Shown here in pieces: positions 34,875 through 43,758 of a stretch of 64,000 bases of DNA. Location: the NCBI GenBank assembly GCA_902595525.1, contig CACJQJ010000002.1, forward strand, positions 1 through 64,000, written 5' to 3'. The position numbers and the translations under genes are program-made. The DNA comes from an uncultured Alphaproteobacteria bacterium. Lineage in GTDB: Bacteria > Pseudomonadota > Alphaproteobacteria > HIMB59. Each line of letters starts with the position of its first letter. Position 1 is the stretch's first letter. The notes under the pieces are model-generated. The model saw only the letters and a list, made by a program, of their open reading frames with translations, did no database searches and had not been told where the DNA came from.

Positions 34875-35835
34875 ATTCAACAAATTTTTTAAGTGAATTG
34901 GTGAGAAAATTTTCATAATTATCAATATTATAATTGATATTTTCATTAATATCCAAATATTTTGGATTTAATATAAAATCAAAAGATGGCTCAAAAAAGA
35001 AAGGTATTGATACACGCTCCTCTTGATTAAAAAGAACTCTGTGATTAGTTGCTTTCATTTGACCATTTGTTAAACACTCTAATGCTAAACCTGTATTAAT
35101 AACGAAGGCATTTGGGTCATGAGGAACATCATACCACTCTAAAGAATGTCTATTTTGAACTTGTAAACCACCTTTTTTGTCCTGATACAAGATAGTCATT
35201 ATCCCACTATCTACATGGGTTTCACAACCTAAAGCAACACCGTCTTGAGAAGAAACTTCAACAGGTTTATCTTGCTTTGGATAGTAATTAAATCTGAGAG
35301 TAGAGAGTGTTTTGGGTCTTTGAAAAGCCTTTTCAGCTAAAGATAAATCTGAGGAAAATGAAGATATGATAGATTTAAATATGGTTATTCCTAAGTTATG
35401 AAGATCATCAAAATAATTATTTATCATAATTTGCCACTCTGGATCTAAAAAAGACATATCGTGATTAACTTCAAATTTTTCCTTTTTTAACAAATCAACC
35501 ATATTTTGCTTTAAAAGCGGATCTCCTATATCTAAACCCTCTTTACCATTTACAGAACTAGGAAAATAACCCCTATAAACAGTATTAGTATTGGGGTTCC
35601 ATTTTTTAGGAGCTATTTTTAGTTTCTCTTCGTCTTTTAAGTAAAAAAATTTTTTACAAGTCTTTAAAAGATTATCAATTTTTGAAATTGGAATACCGTG
35701 ATTTGTAACTGTAAAAAAACCAATTTCTTCAGATGCTTTTTTTATATTCTTTGATACTTGTTTAGCAGCATCACTATTAAGATCTTGATCAATAATATTA
35801 GATAAATCTATATTTGGAATATAATTACTCTGCAT
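34858..35835 (-). CDS. 2-oxoglutarate/Fe(II)-dependent oxygenase, isopenicillin-N-synthase-like
   Basis: Jelly-roll dioxygenase of the IPNS/plant-2OG family. The iron triad is H207, D209 (ETHVDSG) and H265 (TNHRV); R274 in ERVSIPFFFEPS binds the 2-oxoglutarate carboxylate. The N-terminal DIOX_N region (EIGFFTVTNHGIP) is complete. At 325 residues from ATG it has family length; a TTG two codons earlier is less likely. The substrate is unknown. It overlaps the small upstream gene by 11 bases in a minus-strand run with mfd. Confidence 0.9.
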   Translation of the reverse strand: MQSNYIPNIDLSNIIDQDLNSDAAKQVSKNIKKASEEIGFFTVTNHGIPISKIDNLLKTCKKFFYLKDEEKLKIAPKKWNPNTNTVYRGYFPSSVNGKEGLDIGDPLLKQNMVDLLKKEKFEVNHDMSFLDPEWQIMINNYFDDLHNLGITIFKSIISSFSSDLSLAEKAFQRPKTLSTLRFNYYPKQDKPVEVSSQDGVALGCETHVDSGIMTILYQDKKGGLQVQNRHSLEWYDVPHDPNAFVINTGLALECLTNGQMKATNHRVLFNQEERVSIPFFFEPSFDFILNPKYLDINENINYNIDNYENFLTNSLKKFVEYDRPA

Positions 35836-36019
35836 CGCCAATTTTAAAATATAGTTTTTTGATATATTTCTGTTTCCTTTTTATAGGAAGTTCATAAAAT
35901 TCATCTATTGAAATAGGTTCACCTATTTTTTTTTGATTTTCAGTAAGTTCGGCTATTATAGATTCATAATAGTTTGCCCACTCTGCATTAGTTTTTGGGA
36001 GTTGTTGATCTTCCATCAT
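35825..36019 (-). CDS. Small soluble protein of unknown function between mfd and a dioxygenase
   Basis: A 64-residue charged protein with no signal or membrane segment; predicted mostly helical with a basic C-terminal part (PIKRKQKYIKKLYFKIGDAE). No family recognised. It overlaps the mfd stop by 4 bases (ATGA) and the oxygenase start by 11 bases, so the frame is held in a tight operon, which argues that it is translated. Confidence 0.6.
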   Translation of the reverse strand: MMEDQQLPKTNAEWANYYESIIAELTENQKKIGEPISIDEFYELPIKRKQKYIKKLYFKIGDAE

Positions 36020-39000
36020 TTTAATCCTAACTTTTTATAGAATAGATTTATAGTGTAAAATAAGTCCTTACTGTCATTATTTTTGATCTGAATAGAACTA
36101 GAACTTTGCATTTTAATAATATTTTCTTGTGCCATTTGAATTAAATCATCTAATGTTTTTTGACTTGCTTTTTTAAAAGTAATATCGATAAAATTTCTTT
36201 TTATATTTATTTTTGAAATACCAAGAGTAAGAGATTTAATTTTAATAGTTAGTAAATTAAATAAATTAGTAACTTCAATTGGGTAATTACCATATCGATC
36301 ATATATCTCATCTAAAACATTCTTGAGTTCTTGAATATTCTTTGAATTAGTAAATTTACGATAAATAATCAACCTGGAAATATCATCAGATATGTAATTC
36401 TTTGGAATGTAATACTCAAAAAATGCATCGAATTCAAATTCTTCATAATCATCTTCAGTTTCTAAATTATTATTTTTTTGTCTTTCCACCTCTTCTTTTA
36501 ACATACTTTGGTAAAGTTCTATTCCAACATCTTTCACATGACCACTTTGCTCATCACCAAGTAAATTACCTGCACCTCTTATTTCTAAATCCTCATTAGC
36601 TAACTGAAAATTTGATCCTAGATTTTCATAGTTAGCTAAAACTTGAAGTTTCTTTAGAGCTGTTTTATTGATTAATTTTTCACTGTCATGAAATAAATAG
36701 GCGTATGCTCTTTTATTTGAACGACCTACTCTACCTCGCAATTGATATAATTGAGATAAACCAAATAAATTAGAATTAAAAATTATTAGTGTGTTTGCAT
36801 TTTTAATATCTATTCCAGACTCAATAATATTTGTAGAAATAAGACATTGTATCTCACCATTTGTAAAAGATATGAACACATCTTCAATATCTTTTTCTTT
36901 CATTTTACTGTGACCTACTCCGTAAGAAAGATCTATATTTAATTTTTTAATTTCATTTTCGACAAAAGGAATATGGCTTATTCTTGGTACAACAATAAAA
37001 ATTTGTCCATTCCTTTCTAATTCATTCTTTATTGCTGAAATAAGTGCAACAGACTCATATTTTTGAACATAAGTTCTTATACTAATTCTATTTGATGGAG
37101 GTGTTCCAATAATACTTAAATCTTTTAAACCTAATAAAGACATCTGAAGTGTTCTAGGAATAGGTGTGGCAGACAATGAAAATAAATGAATAGTTGGGTA
37201 TTTGTTGATCAAATATTCCTTTTGATCGACACCAAATTTTTGTTCTTCATCTATTACAAGTGTACCTAAATTATTAAATTCTATGTCTTTTTTAAAAAGA
37301 CTATGTGTTGCAATAAGAATTTGAATATCACCTGACTTTAATGAAATTAAAATTTCTTTTTTTTCTTTTGACGAAGTGAATCTAGATAGACATGCAACCT
37401 TAATGTTAAAAATTGAAAACCTCTCGCTAAATGTATTAGTGTGTTGCATTGCTAGTAACGTGGTGGGAACAACTATTACAAATTGAAAACCTGATAAATA
37501 TGTTGCACATGCAATTCTTAAAGCCACTTCAGTTTTACCAAATCCTACATCGCCGCATATAAGGCGATTAGATGGTTTATCTTGTTTTAAATCATTTAAA
37601 GATTGTTCAATTGAGTTTAATTGGTCCTCAGTTTCAACAAATGGAAATTGTTGATTAAATTTCTCAAGATCAGAATTATTATATTGAAACTCTTTTATGT
37701 TTATAGTGGATCTCTTTGCTGCATTTTTTAAAAGTTTATTAGCTAGAAAACGAATTTTCTTCTTAACTGAAGATTTTCTTAAAATCCAATCATTCGTGCC
37801 TAATTTATCAAGAAGTAGATTATTTTCATCAAACCCATATCTTGAAATATAGTTTAAATTTTCAATTGGTAGTAAAAGCTTGTCGTTACCTCGGTAAATT
37901 AATCTAATAAACTCCCTAATTCGATTATTAATTTCAATATTATCAATGGATATAAATCTACCAATACCATGCTTTTGATGAACAACTGCATCTCCTAATG
38001 AAAGATCATTAAAATTGATTATAGTATCTAAATTCGTTTGTTTTGTAGTATGAGTGTTTTTGTTGAGGTGAACGACACCATCAAATAGATAGTCTTTTGA
38101 GATAACAGATTTATGGAAATATAAATTATTACCATAATTTGGTTCAATATTTTTTTTGTGATGAAATTCGTTGTCAATTGAGGAGGGATTTTTTCCATTA
38201 TGAAAATATATTTTATTACTCATTTTAGAAAATTCATCTAAAGAGGTATTAGATGTAATTTTTAATGATTTAGGAGAGCTAGATAATATATTTGTAAATT
38301 TAAAATTTTTTATTTTATTATCATCTAAATAATAATTTGAAAAAGGGAACTCTGGTTGGACTTGATCAAAAATTGTTTTAAGAAAATTTAGCTTTTCTTT
38401 TAATATTATGTCACTTCTATTAATTGTATAAATGGAATATCCCATAATGATATCCTCAAAATAACTATCTTTGTTACTTGGCTCTAATAACTCAATATTA
38501 GGGTTAAATATATCAATCCTCACTTTCTCATCTTTAAAAGTAAGTTGTGTTTGAGGATTGAATTCTTTTATTGTTTCAATCACATTATCAAAGAATGAAA
38601 TTCTATAAGGATTATTATTACTGTTATAAATATCTAAAATATCCCCTCTTAGTGAAAATTCAAGTTTGTTATAAGCATTTGCTTGGTTTGAATGATTAAA
38701 TTCAACTAATTTTTCTAAAATAGTATTAGCTTCAATAGTTTGATTTTTAGTTAATGTTAAAAAATGATTAGAGTCTTTATTTATTTGAAATTTTTTTAAA
38801 AGATTATTGCAAGTTATAATTATTATATCATTGTGAGTTAATGTCTGTAATTTTTCTGACCTATCAAGTAAGATGTCAGATGATGAACTTTCAGAACTGA
38901 AAGGTAAAGAGTCATGTGCTGGAAAATAACATATTTTCTTATGGGGATAATGTATATTTAGAATATTTTCATAGTCTAGAGCTATCTTATCATCTTCACA

Positions 39001-39045
39001 TAATAAAATTGATTTATTGCCAAATTTAGAAATAGGATTTTCCAA
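36016..39045 (-). CDS. mfd: Transcription-repair coupling factor Mfd, compact N-terminal half
   Basis: ATP-dependent translocase that removes stalled RNA polymerase and recruits UvrA. It has a UvrB-like N-terminal region, the RNA-polymerase-interaction CarD-like domain near 347-410 (LSLGDAVVHQKHGIGRF), Walker A GDVGFGKT at 498-505, Walker B DEEQKFGV, and the helicase C and TRCF domains. At 1009 residues it is about 130 shorter than the E. coli protein, the loss lying before the Walker A. Start is probably TTG, 2 bases after the sdhE stop; no ATG is available there. Confidence 0.96.
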   Translation of the reverse strand: MENPISKFGNKSILLCEDDKIALDYENILNIHYPHKKICYFPAHDSLPFSSESSSSDILLDRSEKLQTLTHNDIIIITCNNLLKKFQINKDSNHFLTLTKNQTIEANTILEKLVEFNHSNQANAYNKLEFSLRGDILDIYNSNNNPYRISFFDNVIETIKEFNPQTQLTFKDEKVRIDIFNPNIELLEPSNKDSYFEDIIMGYSIYTINRSDIILKEKLNFLKTIFDQVQPEFPFSNYYLDDNKIKNFKFTNILSSSPKSLKITSNTSLDEFSKMSNKIYFHNGKNPSSIDNEFHHKKNIEPNYGNNLYFHKSVISKDYLFDGVVHLNKNTHTTKQTNLDTIINFNDLSLGDAVVHQKHGIGRFISIDNIEINNRIREFIRLIYRGNDKLLLPIENLNYISRYGFDENNLLLDKLGTNDWILRKSSVKKKIRFLANKLLKNAAKRSTINIKEFQYNNSDLEKFNQQFPFVETEDQLNSIEQSLNDLKQDKPSNRLICGDVGFGKTEVALRIACATYLSGFQFVIVVPTTLLAMQHTNTFSERFSIFNIKVACLSRFTSSKEKKEILISLKSGDIQILIATHSLFKKDIEFNNLGTLVIDEEQKFGVDQKEYLINKYPTIHLFSLSATPIPRTLQMSLLGLKDLSIIGTPPSNRISIRTYVQKYESVALISAIKNELERNGQIFIVVPRISHIPFVENEIKKLNIDLSYGVGHSKMKEKDIEDVFISFTNGEIQCLISTNIIESGIDIKNANTLIIFNSNLFGLSQLYQLRGRVGRSNKRAYAYLFHDSEKLINKTALKKLQVLANYENLGSNFQLANEDLEIRGAGNLLGDEQSGHVKDVGIELYQSMLKEEVERQKNNNLETEDDYEEFEFDAFFEYYIPKNYISDDISRLIIYRKFTNSKNIQELKNVLDEIYDRYGNYPIEVTNLFNLLTIKIKSLTLGISKINIKRNFIDITFKKASQKTLDDLIQMAQENIIKMQSSSSIQIKNNDSKDLFYTINLFYKKLGLK

Positions 39046-39047
39046 TA

Positions 39048-39296
39048 TTATTTTGATAAATTTATAATTTTAAGGTACTTAGTTCTATCTTCTTTGAAAG
39101 ACTCATTAAAAAATACGTCAAATATGTATTGTGTTTCATTCTTTAATAAATCATCTAATTGATCAATTAGAGCCTCATCATTAGTGTTTACAAGTTTTGA
39201 ATAAATTCTCTCAAAAATTACATCTAATTCTTTTATACCTAATGTTTGACATCGATATTTTATTTTTTTTAATTTATCTTTGTAGTTATTATTCAT
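39048..39296 (-). CDS. sdhE: SdhE-like FAD assembly factor (succinate dehydrogenase flavinylation)
   Basis: Small helical protein of the SdhE/DUF339 family that assists covalent FAD attachment to SdhA. The N-terminal KIKYRCQTLGIKELDVIFERI aligns with the family R..CRRG..ELD..L..F. The conserved RGxxE motif is here LGIKE, so the Arg is lost. At 82 residues it has normal length. The recG/sdhE/mfd arrangement is the usual alphaproteobacterial one. The ATG start shares bases with the recG ATG on the other strand (CATG). Confidence 0.8.
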   Translation of the reverse strand: MNNNYKDKLKKIKYRCQTLGIKELDVIFERIYSKLVNTNDEALIDQLDDLLKNETQYIFDVFFNESFKEDRTKYLKIINLSK

Positions 39297-39297
39297 G
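39294..39297. other. Overlapping divergent start codons of sdhE and recG (CATG)
   Basis: The palindrome CATG contains recG ATG on plus (39295-39297) and sdhE ATG on minus (39296-39294). There is no intergenic DNA, so each gene's leader and promoter would have to lie inside the other's coding region, or transcripts are leaderless. No earlier in-frame start exists for recG. Confidence 0.8.
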
Positions 39298-41364
39298 AAC
39301 GACAATAGTTTCGATTTTTTATATCAGAATGTAGAAAAACTTAAAGGAATAGGTCCAAAGAAAGCGTCCTATTTTAAAAATCTAAATATAAACACAGTTA
39401 TTGATATATTTTATAATTTACCAACTAGATCAATAGATCGTACTCAGGATATTGACTTTAAAAATCTTGAAAAAGGACAAACTATCACCACTCTCGTTAA
39501 GGTAAAAAAACATCATTTTCCTTTCAATCCTAAACTACCCTACGTGATTGAATGTGTAAAAGGATCTTTAATTATAAACATAATTTATTTTTCAATAAGA
39601 GGAAATTTTCTTAGGAAAAAATATCCTGAAAACAAAGAATTAATTATTAGTGGCAAAGTATCATTTTATAAAAGTAACCTTAGTGTAGCACACCCTGATT
39701 ACATAGAAGAGATAGAAAATGAGGATAAGTTAAGAACTTTTGAAAATATTTATCCTTTAACAAGGGGTATCACATTAAAAGATATCAGAATAGTTTTAAA
39801 TGATGCAAAAAATTATTTAAATAAATTTGATGAATGGTTGAATGAAAATATTATTAAAAAATATAATTTTTCAAGTTTCAATGAATCATTAATAAAAATG
39901 CATTTTCCCTCCGTAAAAGAAGATATTGAAAATAGAGAGAATTTTAGAAAAAGGTTGGCAGTTGATGAATTAGTATCGAATTATTTTGCTATTAGATACT
40001 TAAAAGAAAAAACAAAAAGAAAAAATGAAAGTTTAAATCTTAAATTTAATTTACAAGAAAAATTGATAAATGAGCTACCTTTTGAGTTGACAAAAAATCA
40101 ATATAAAATAATAAACGATATAAATAATTATAATAATACTCAATATCGAGAAACAGTACTATTACAAGGTGATGTAGGTTCAGGCAAAACTATTGTATCC
40201 TTATTAACAGCAATCCCTTTTATTCAAAAACATAAACAAGTTGCGTATATGGCGCCTACAGAAATATTAGCTAATCAAATTTACAGTAATGTATTAAATT
40301 ATTTAGATAGTGAAGAAGTTAAGCCTATATTGCTCACTGGTAGTACTAAAAATAAAAGTAAAATTTATGAAAAAATAGAAAAAGGTATTTTTAATTTTAT
40401 TATTGGTACTCATGCAATTTTTCAAGAAAATTTAAATTTCTCATCCTTGGCATATGTAATAATCGATGAACAACATCGATTTGGTGTTCAACAAAGACTT
40501 TATTTAGCTGAAAAAGGAGTAAATACAAATATTCTATTAATGTCTGCCACACCTATTCCAAGAACACTTGCATTAGCTCAATATGGTGAAATAGAACAGG
40601 TAATACTAAAAGAAAAGCCAGCTTTTCAAAAACCGATAATAACTAAAGTATCGAGCATTGACAAAATTAAAGATATAGAAATTTTGTTAAAGAAAAAAAT
40701 TTCAAATGTGTCTCAAGTTTACTGGATTTGCCCTTTAGTTGAGGCATCAGAAACTCAAAAGTATAAAGATGTAGAAACAAGATTTAAGTCTTTGAAGAAT
40801 ATATTTGGTTCAGAAGTTGAAATGTTGCATGGCAAAATTAAGAGTGATCAAAAAGAAAGAATTATTCAAAATTTTCAAAAAGGAAATATAAAAATATTAG
40901 TTGCTACTACTGTAGTAGAGGTAGGCATAGATAATAAAAATGCAGATTATATTGTAATTGAAAATGCAGAAAAATTTGGCTTATCTCAATTACATCAGTT
41001 AAGAGGAAGAGTAGGAAGAGGTAACAATCAAGGTTATTGTTTTGCTTTATATGGTAAGGATTTACCTGATAATACGATAAATCGACTAAAAATATTCAAA
41101 GAAAACTTAGATGGTTTTAAATTATCCGAAAAAGATCTCGAAATTAGAGGCACTGGTGACATATTAGGATATCGTCAAAGTGGTGACTCATTATTCAAGT
41201 TTGTAAATGTTTATCATGATCAAGAACTAATAATAGATGCACTTCAATATGTAAAAAAATTGATTGAAAAAAAAGAGTATGAAAATGAAAAATTTAAAAA
41301 AGATATATATAAGTTACTTATGTTTTTTAAGCAGCAAGAAGCAATAAAACTATTATTTAGTTAA
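39295..41364 (+). CDS. recG: ATP-dependent DNA helicase RecG
   Basis: Branch-migration helicase for stalled forks and recombination. The wedge/OB domain spans about residues 1-190, opening with KLKGIGPKKASYFKNLNINTV. Walker A is GDVGSGKT (292-299), Walker B DEQHRFGVQQR, followed by LMSATPIPRTLAL, the helicase C domain with QLRGRVGRG, and a wedge-C tail FKLSEKDLEIRGTGDILG. At 689 residues it is full length. Start codon overlaps the divergent sdhE start; the end overlaps the convergent DUF502 gene by 12 bases. Confidence 0.96.
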   Translation: MNDNSFDFLYQNVEKLKGIGPKKASYFKNLNINTVIDIFYNLPTRSIDRTQDIDFKNLEKGQTITTLVKVKKHHFPFNPKLPYVIECVKGSLIINIIYFSIRGNFLRKKYPENKELIISGKVSFYKSNLSVAHPDYIEEIENEDKLRTFENIYPLTRGITLKDIRIVLNDAKNYLNKFDEWLNENIIKKYNFSSFNESLIKMHFPSVKEDIENRENFRKRLAVDELVSNYFAIRYLKEKTKRKNESLNLKFNLQEKLINELPFELTKNQYKIINDINNYNNTQYRETVLLQGDVGSGKTIVSLLTAIPFIQKHKQVAYMAPTEILANQIYSNVLNYLDSEEVKPILLTGSTKNKSKIYEKIEKGIFNFIIGTHAIFQENLNFSSLAYVIIDEQHRFGVQQRLYLAEKGVNTNILLMSATPIPRTLALAQYGEIEQVILKEKPAFQKPIITKVSSIDKIKDIEILLKKKISNVSQVYWICPLVEASETQKYKDVETRFKSLKNIFGSEVEMLHGKIKSDQKERIIQNFQKGNIKILVATTVVEVGIDNKNADYIVIENAEKFGLSQLHQLRGRVGRGNNQGYCFALYGKDLPDNTINRLKIFKENLDGFKLSEKDLEIRGTGDILGYRQSGDSLFKFVNVYHDQELIIDALQYVKKLIEKKEYENEKFKKDIYKLLMFFKQQEAIKLLFS

Positions 41365-42000
41365 CTTTTTAATTTTTTTCTTTTTAGGAAGAGCTTTTTT
41401 AATTTCCGGTGCTTTGGGTGTAACTAATCCTGCAGAAATGATGTATTTTATTGCTTGATCGACAGACATATTAAGTTTGGTACATTTTGATAATGGAACA
41501 AACATCAAGAAACCTGTAGTTGGATTAGGTGTAGATGGCATGAAAACATTTATCATCTTTTGATTTTTTCTTTTTGCTATTTCCCCTTTTGTTTCACTTG
41601 TTAAAAATGCAAGGGCAAAAATATCTTTTTGAGGATATTCAATAAGAACAACCTCTTTAAAAGCATTAGACTGTGTCGTAGCAAATGTATCAATAATCTG
41701 TTTTACTGTATTATAGATTGAGTTTAAGCCGGGAATTTTGGATAAAACAGCATCAACTACTCGATGATAAAGTTTTCCAAAAAAACTTCCAGCTATGGCT
41801 CCTAAAATTGTAAAAAATAAAAAAGCAACTATTAAACCAACACCAGGTATTTCAGATGGAATACCAAATTTATTTAGAGGTATGAAAGGTCTAAATATTT
41901 TATCTGCAATACCAACTACTACCCATGCAACGTAAATAGATAAAGCTAATGGTGCAACAATTAATATGCCACTAATAAAATGATTTTGAATTTTTTTCAT
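41353..42000 (-). CDS. DUF502-family inner-membrane protein
   Basis: A 215-residue protein with two hydrophobic segments (about residues 7-30 and 53-75), then a soluble domain. Family marks are ISGILIVAPLALSIYVAWVV, IPGVGLIVAFLFFTILGAIAGSFFG, SKIPGLNSIYNTVKQIIDTF and MVFMPSTPNPTTGFLMFVP-like text (FMPSTPNPTTGFLMFVP). The function of DUF502 proteins is not established; they occur next to recG in many alphaproteobacteria. The tail is very lysine rich. Confidence 0.92.
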   Translation of the reverse strand: MKKIQNHFISGILIVAPLALSIYVAWVVVGIADKIFRPFIPLNKFGIPSEIPGVGLIVAFLFFTILGAIAGSFFGKLYHRVVDAVLSKIPGLNSIYNTVKQIIDTFATTQSNAFKEVVLIEYPQKDIFALAFLTSETKGEIAKRKNQKMINVFMPSTPNPTTGFLMFVPLSKCTKLNMSVDQAIKYIISAGLVTPKAPEIKKALPKKKKIKKLTK

Positions 42001-42005
42001 TTATA

Positions 42006-42185
42006 TTAATTATTTATTTTATCTTCAAACTCAAAAACATTCTTATTATTAATTTCAAAAGATACTTTTATCGATAGATCCTTTACATCAGGGTTATTTT
42101 CAATGAATTGATTTAGTTCTTGTTGTGAGCTAATCCCTAACCTTTTGAGAAATTTTCTAACTTTTAATTGTGTTTCATCATCCAT
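42006..42185 (-). CDS. Small DUF6494-like protein (59 residues)
   Basis: Read directly from the strand: ATG at 42185-42183, stop TAA at 42008-42006. The start MDDETQLKVRKFLKRLGISSQQELNQFIE matches the pattern of DUF6494 proteins, which open with MxEExFN..IRKFLKxVGVxSQREIE (recalled from memory). The rest is acidic (FEFEDKINN). Function unknown. It lies 5 bases upstream of the DUF502 gene on the same strand, so probably cotranscribed. Its shortness makes it easy to miss. Confidence 0.7.
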   Translation of the reverse strand: MDDETQLKVRKFLKRLGISSQQELNQFIENNPDVKDLSIKVSFEINNKNVFEFEDKINN

Positions 42186-42233
42186 GAAATTGATAATATG
42201 GATTTTTTTTCATATTTGAAGGCTTTTAAATAA

Positions 42234-42581
42234 TCAAAAACTATAAATGATAGTTAGGATAGTTTTCAATTCTAAGATAGTTGTAGATATGCCTATTACT
42301 ACGATTAATCTAGCTAAAAAAGATAGTATTTTATTGCCTTTATATTTTTGAGAACTTCTCCAAACACCAATGCAAGATGTAAAGTAATAGATTAGATTTA
42401 ATACAAGATATAATGAAAATGTATAAATAAAATTTTGTATATGTATTTTTGTGACGAGCAATAGAGGTGCCGAAATAAGGAAATTAACAAGAACGTAATA
42501 AATCCAATAACTTTTGTATAAAGGTAAATTGCCTTTAAAAAGCTCCATAAGGTTATTTTCAATTTTAAATATGAAATTCAT
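42234..42581 (-). CDS. Small membrane protein of unknown function
   Basis: A 115-residue protein with an amphipathic N-terminus (LMELFKGNLPLYKSYWIYYVLVN) and three hydrophobic segments (about residues 27-45, 50-72 and 86-110), plus a conserved-looking GVWRSSQKYKG between the second and third. This W-R-S-x-x-K-Y-x-G loop recurs in unnamed proteobacterial membrane proteins. It overlaps the DUF2061 gene by 4 bases (ATGA), so the two are coupled. Confidence 0.75.
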   Translation of the reverse strand: MNFIFKIENNLMELFKGNLPLYKSYWIYYVLVNFLISAPLLLVTKIHIQNFIYTFSLYLVLNLIYYFTSCIGVWRSSQKYKGNKILSFLARLIVVIGISTTILELKTILTIIYSF

Positions 42582-43009
42582 ATTTTAATTCTTCCCCATT
42601 GAATTTTATTCCAGACTCTCTCATGAATATAATAAATTAATATACCGTTCATTATTTCATAAATGACAATAGATTTTGTCCAATCTAAGTTTGATGTAAT
42701 AAACATAGCAGAAATAAATGTTATTGTAGATGCGGCTAATCTCCATGTGAGTGCCTTGAAAAACGATCTGAGTCTAATTACTTTTTGATTAAATCTGCCA
42801 TATTTGTATAAATTCCATACTCTTTCATGAAAATAGTATGTAATCATTTTTAAAATGAAAACAATTAAAGCTACATAGAAAGGAGAAGTTGCATCAAAGT
42901 TTTCTGAACCATAAGAAATAACAAAAAAACTTATCAGAAAAGTATTTATAAAACCAACTATTCTATAACTTATAGTTTTTAAGATTGATCTATTTTTTGT
43001 TACTTTCAT
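42578..43009 (-). CDS. Tandem DUF2061 membrane protein
   Basis: Two copies of the DUF2061 unit in 143 residues: RSILKTISYRIVGFINTFLISF with FHERVWNLYKYGR, and RSFFKALTWRLAASTITFISAMF with IHERVWNKIQWGR. Each unit has two hydrophobic segments, so four in total. The family's function is unknown. It starts immediately at the end of the DUF3108 gene (1-base overlap) and is coupled downstream to a small membrane protein, forming a three-gene envelope operon. Confidence 0.9.
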   Translation of the reverse strand: MKVTKNRSILKTISYRIVGFINTFLISFFVISYGSENFDATSPFYVALIVFILKMITYYFHERVWNLYKYGRFNQKVIRLRSFFKALTWRLAASTITFISAMFITSNLDWTKSIVIYEIMNGILIYYIHERVWNKIQWGRIKI

Positions 43010-43758
43010 TATTGAAGAATTTCATATTCTTTCAAATGAAGATTAGCTTTAAATTTTTTTGAATTAATTCTAAATTTAGCAGGAATTTTAATTATTTCTT
43101 TTTCAAATGAATAAACCGTTATAACTTCTAAATTATTTTTTTTATTCTCTTTATAAAGACCTTTAAAAAAAGGAAATACTAAATCTATAACTTCAGCGTT
43201 TCCCTTGTATATTGAAGGATTATTAGATTTTAAGTTTTCAGTATTTTTTGTAATGGATGATAATTCATAAATGTTAATTCCATCAATAATTAACCTTTTT
43301 GAATCTGTTTGGAAAATAAAATATTGAACTAATTGTGATATTGGATCAGTGAAAAATTTATAATCATTAATTAAAGTATTTTGCAAATTAATTTGATCAC
43401 TGGAGAGTTCTTTTGAAATTTCAATATTTGATATAGTACCATTCTTGTTAAAAATAATATTTTCAAATCTATCCTGTTTAGAGCTTTTTGTTTTACTTTT
43501 GTAAATTATGGGATTGAAGCTATCATCTTTAATTTCTCCACTAACTTTTGTAATAGACTCATACCCATAAATTTTGTCAGTCACACCATAACTTTTAATT
43601 GTGAAATCAATTTCATATAAATTATCTTCAATTTTAATTTTCCAGAATAAGTCTGCTAGGTGAATTGATTTCCAATCAATTTCATATTTTAGATTTATTA
43701 CTTTAGAGTTCAGGTAATATGGATATATTATTAAAAAAATTATGAAAAATATGCGCAT
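43009..43758 (-). CDS. DUF3108-family periplasmic protein
   Basis: A 249-residue exported protein: signal MRIFFIIFLIIYPYYLNS, then a beta-rich domain with YEIDWKSIHLADLFWKIKIEDNLYEIDF and GYESITKVSGE typical of DUF3108, and a C-terminal FRINSKKFKANLHLKEYEI. Function unknown. ATG 43758 is chosen; a TTG one codon earlier also exists. Its start overlaps the divergent selU start within the palindrome ATGCGCAT. Confidence 0.82.
   Translation of the reverse strand: MRIFFIIFLIIYPYYLNSKVINLKYEIDWKSIHLADLFWKIKIEDNLYEIDFTIKSYGVTDKIYGYESITKVSGEIKDDSFNPIIYKSKTKSSKQDRFENIIFNKNGTISNIEISKELSSDQINLQNTLINDYKFFTDPISQLVQYFIFQTDSKRLIIDGINIYELSSITKNTENLKSNNPSIYKGNAEVIDLVFPFFKGLYKENKKNNLEVITVYSFEKEIIKIPAKFRINSKKFKANLHLKEYEILQ
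43751..43758. other. Palindromic overlapping divergent start codons of selU and the DUF3108 gene
   Basis: ATGCGCAT is a perfect palindrome whose two ATGs face each other, so both proteins begin Met-Arg-Ile. selU may alternatively start at ATG 43742, which would deepen the overlap to 17 bases. Either way there is no intergenic space. Confidence 0.75.

Noticed and set aside
35825..36019. The 64-residue gene as sdhE
   Set aside because: It lacks the ELD core; the better SdhE candidate lies between mfd and recG, the usual place.
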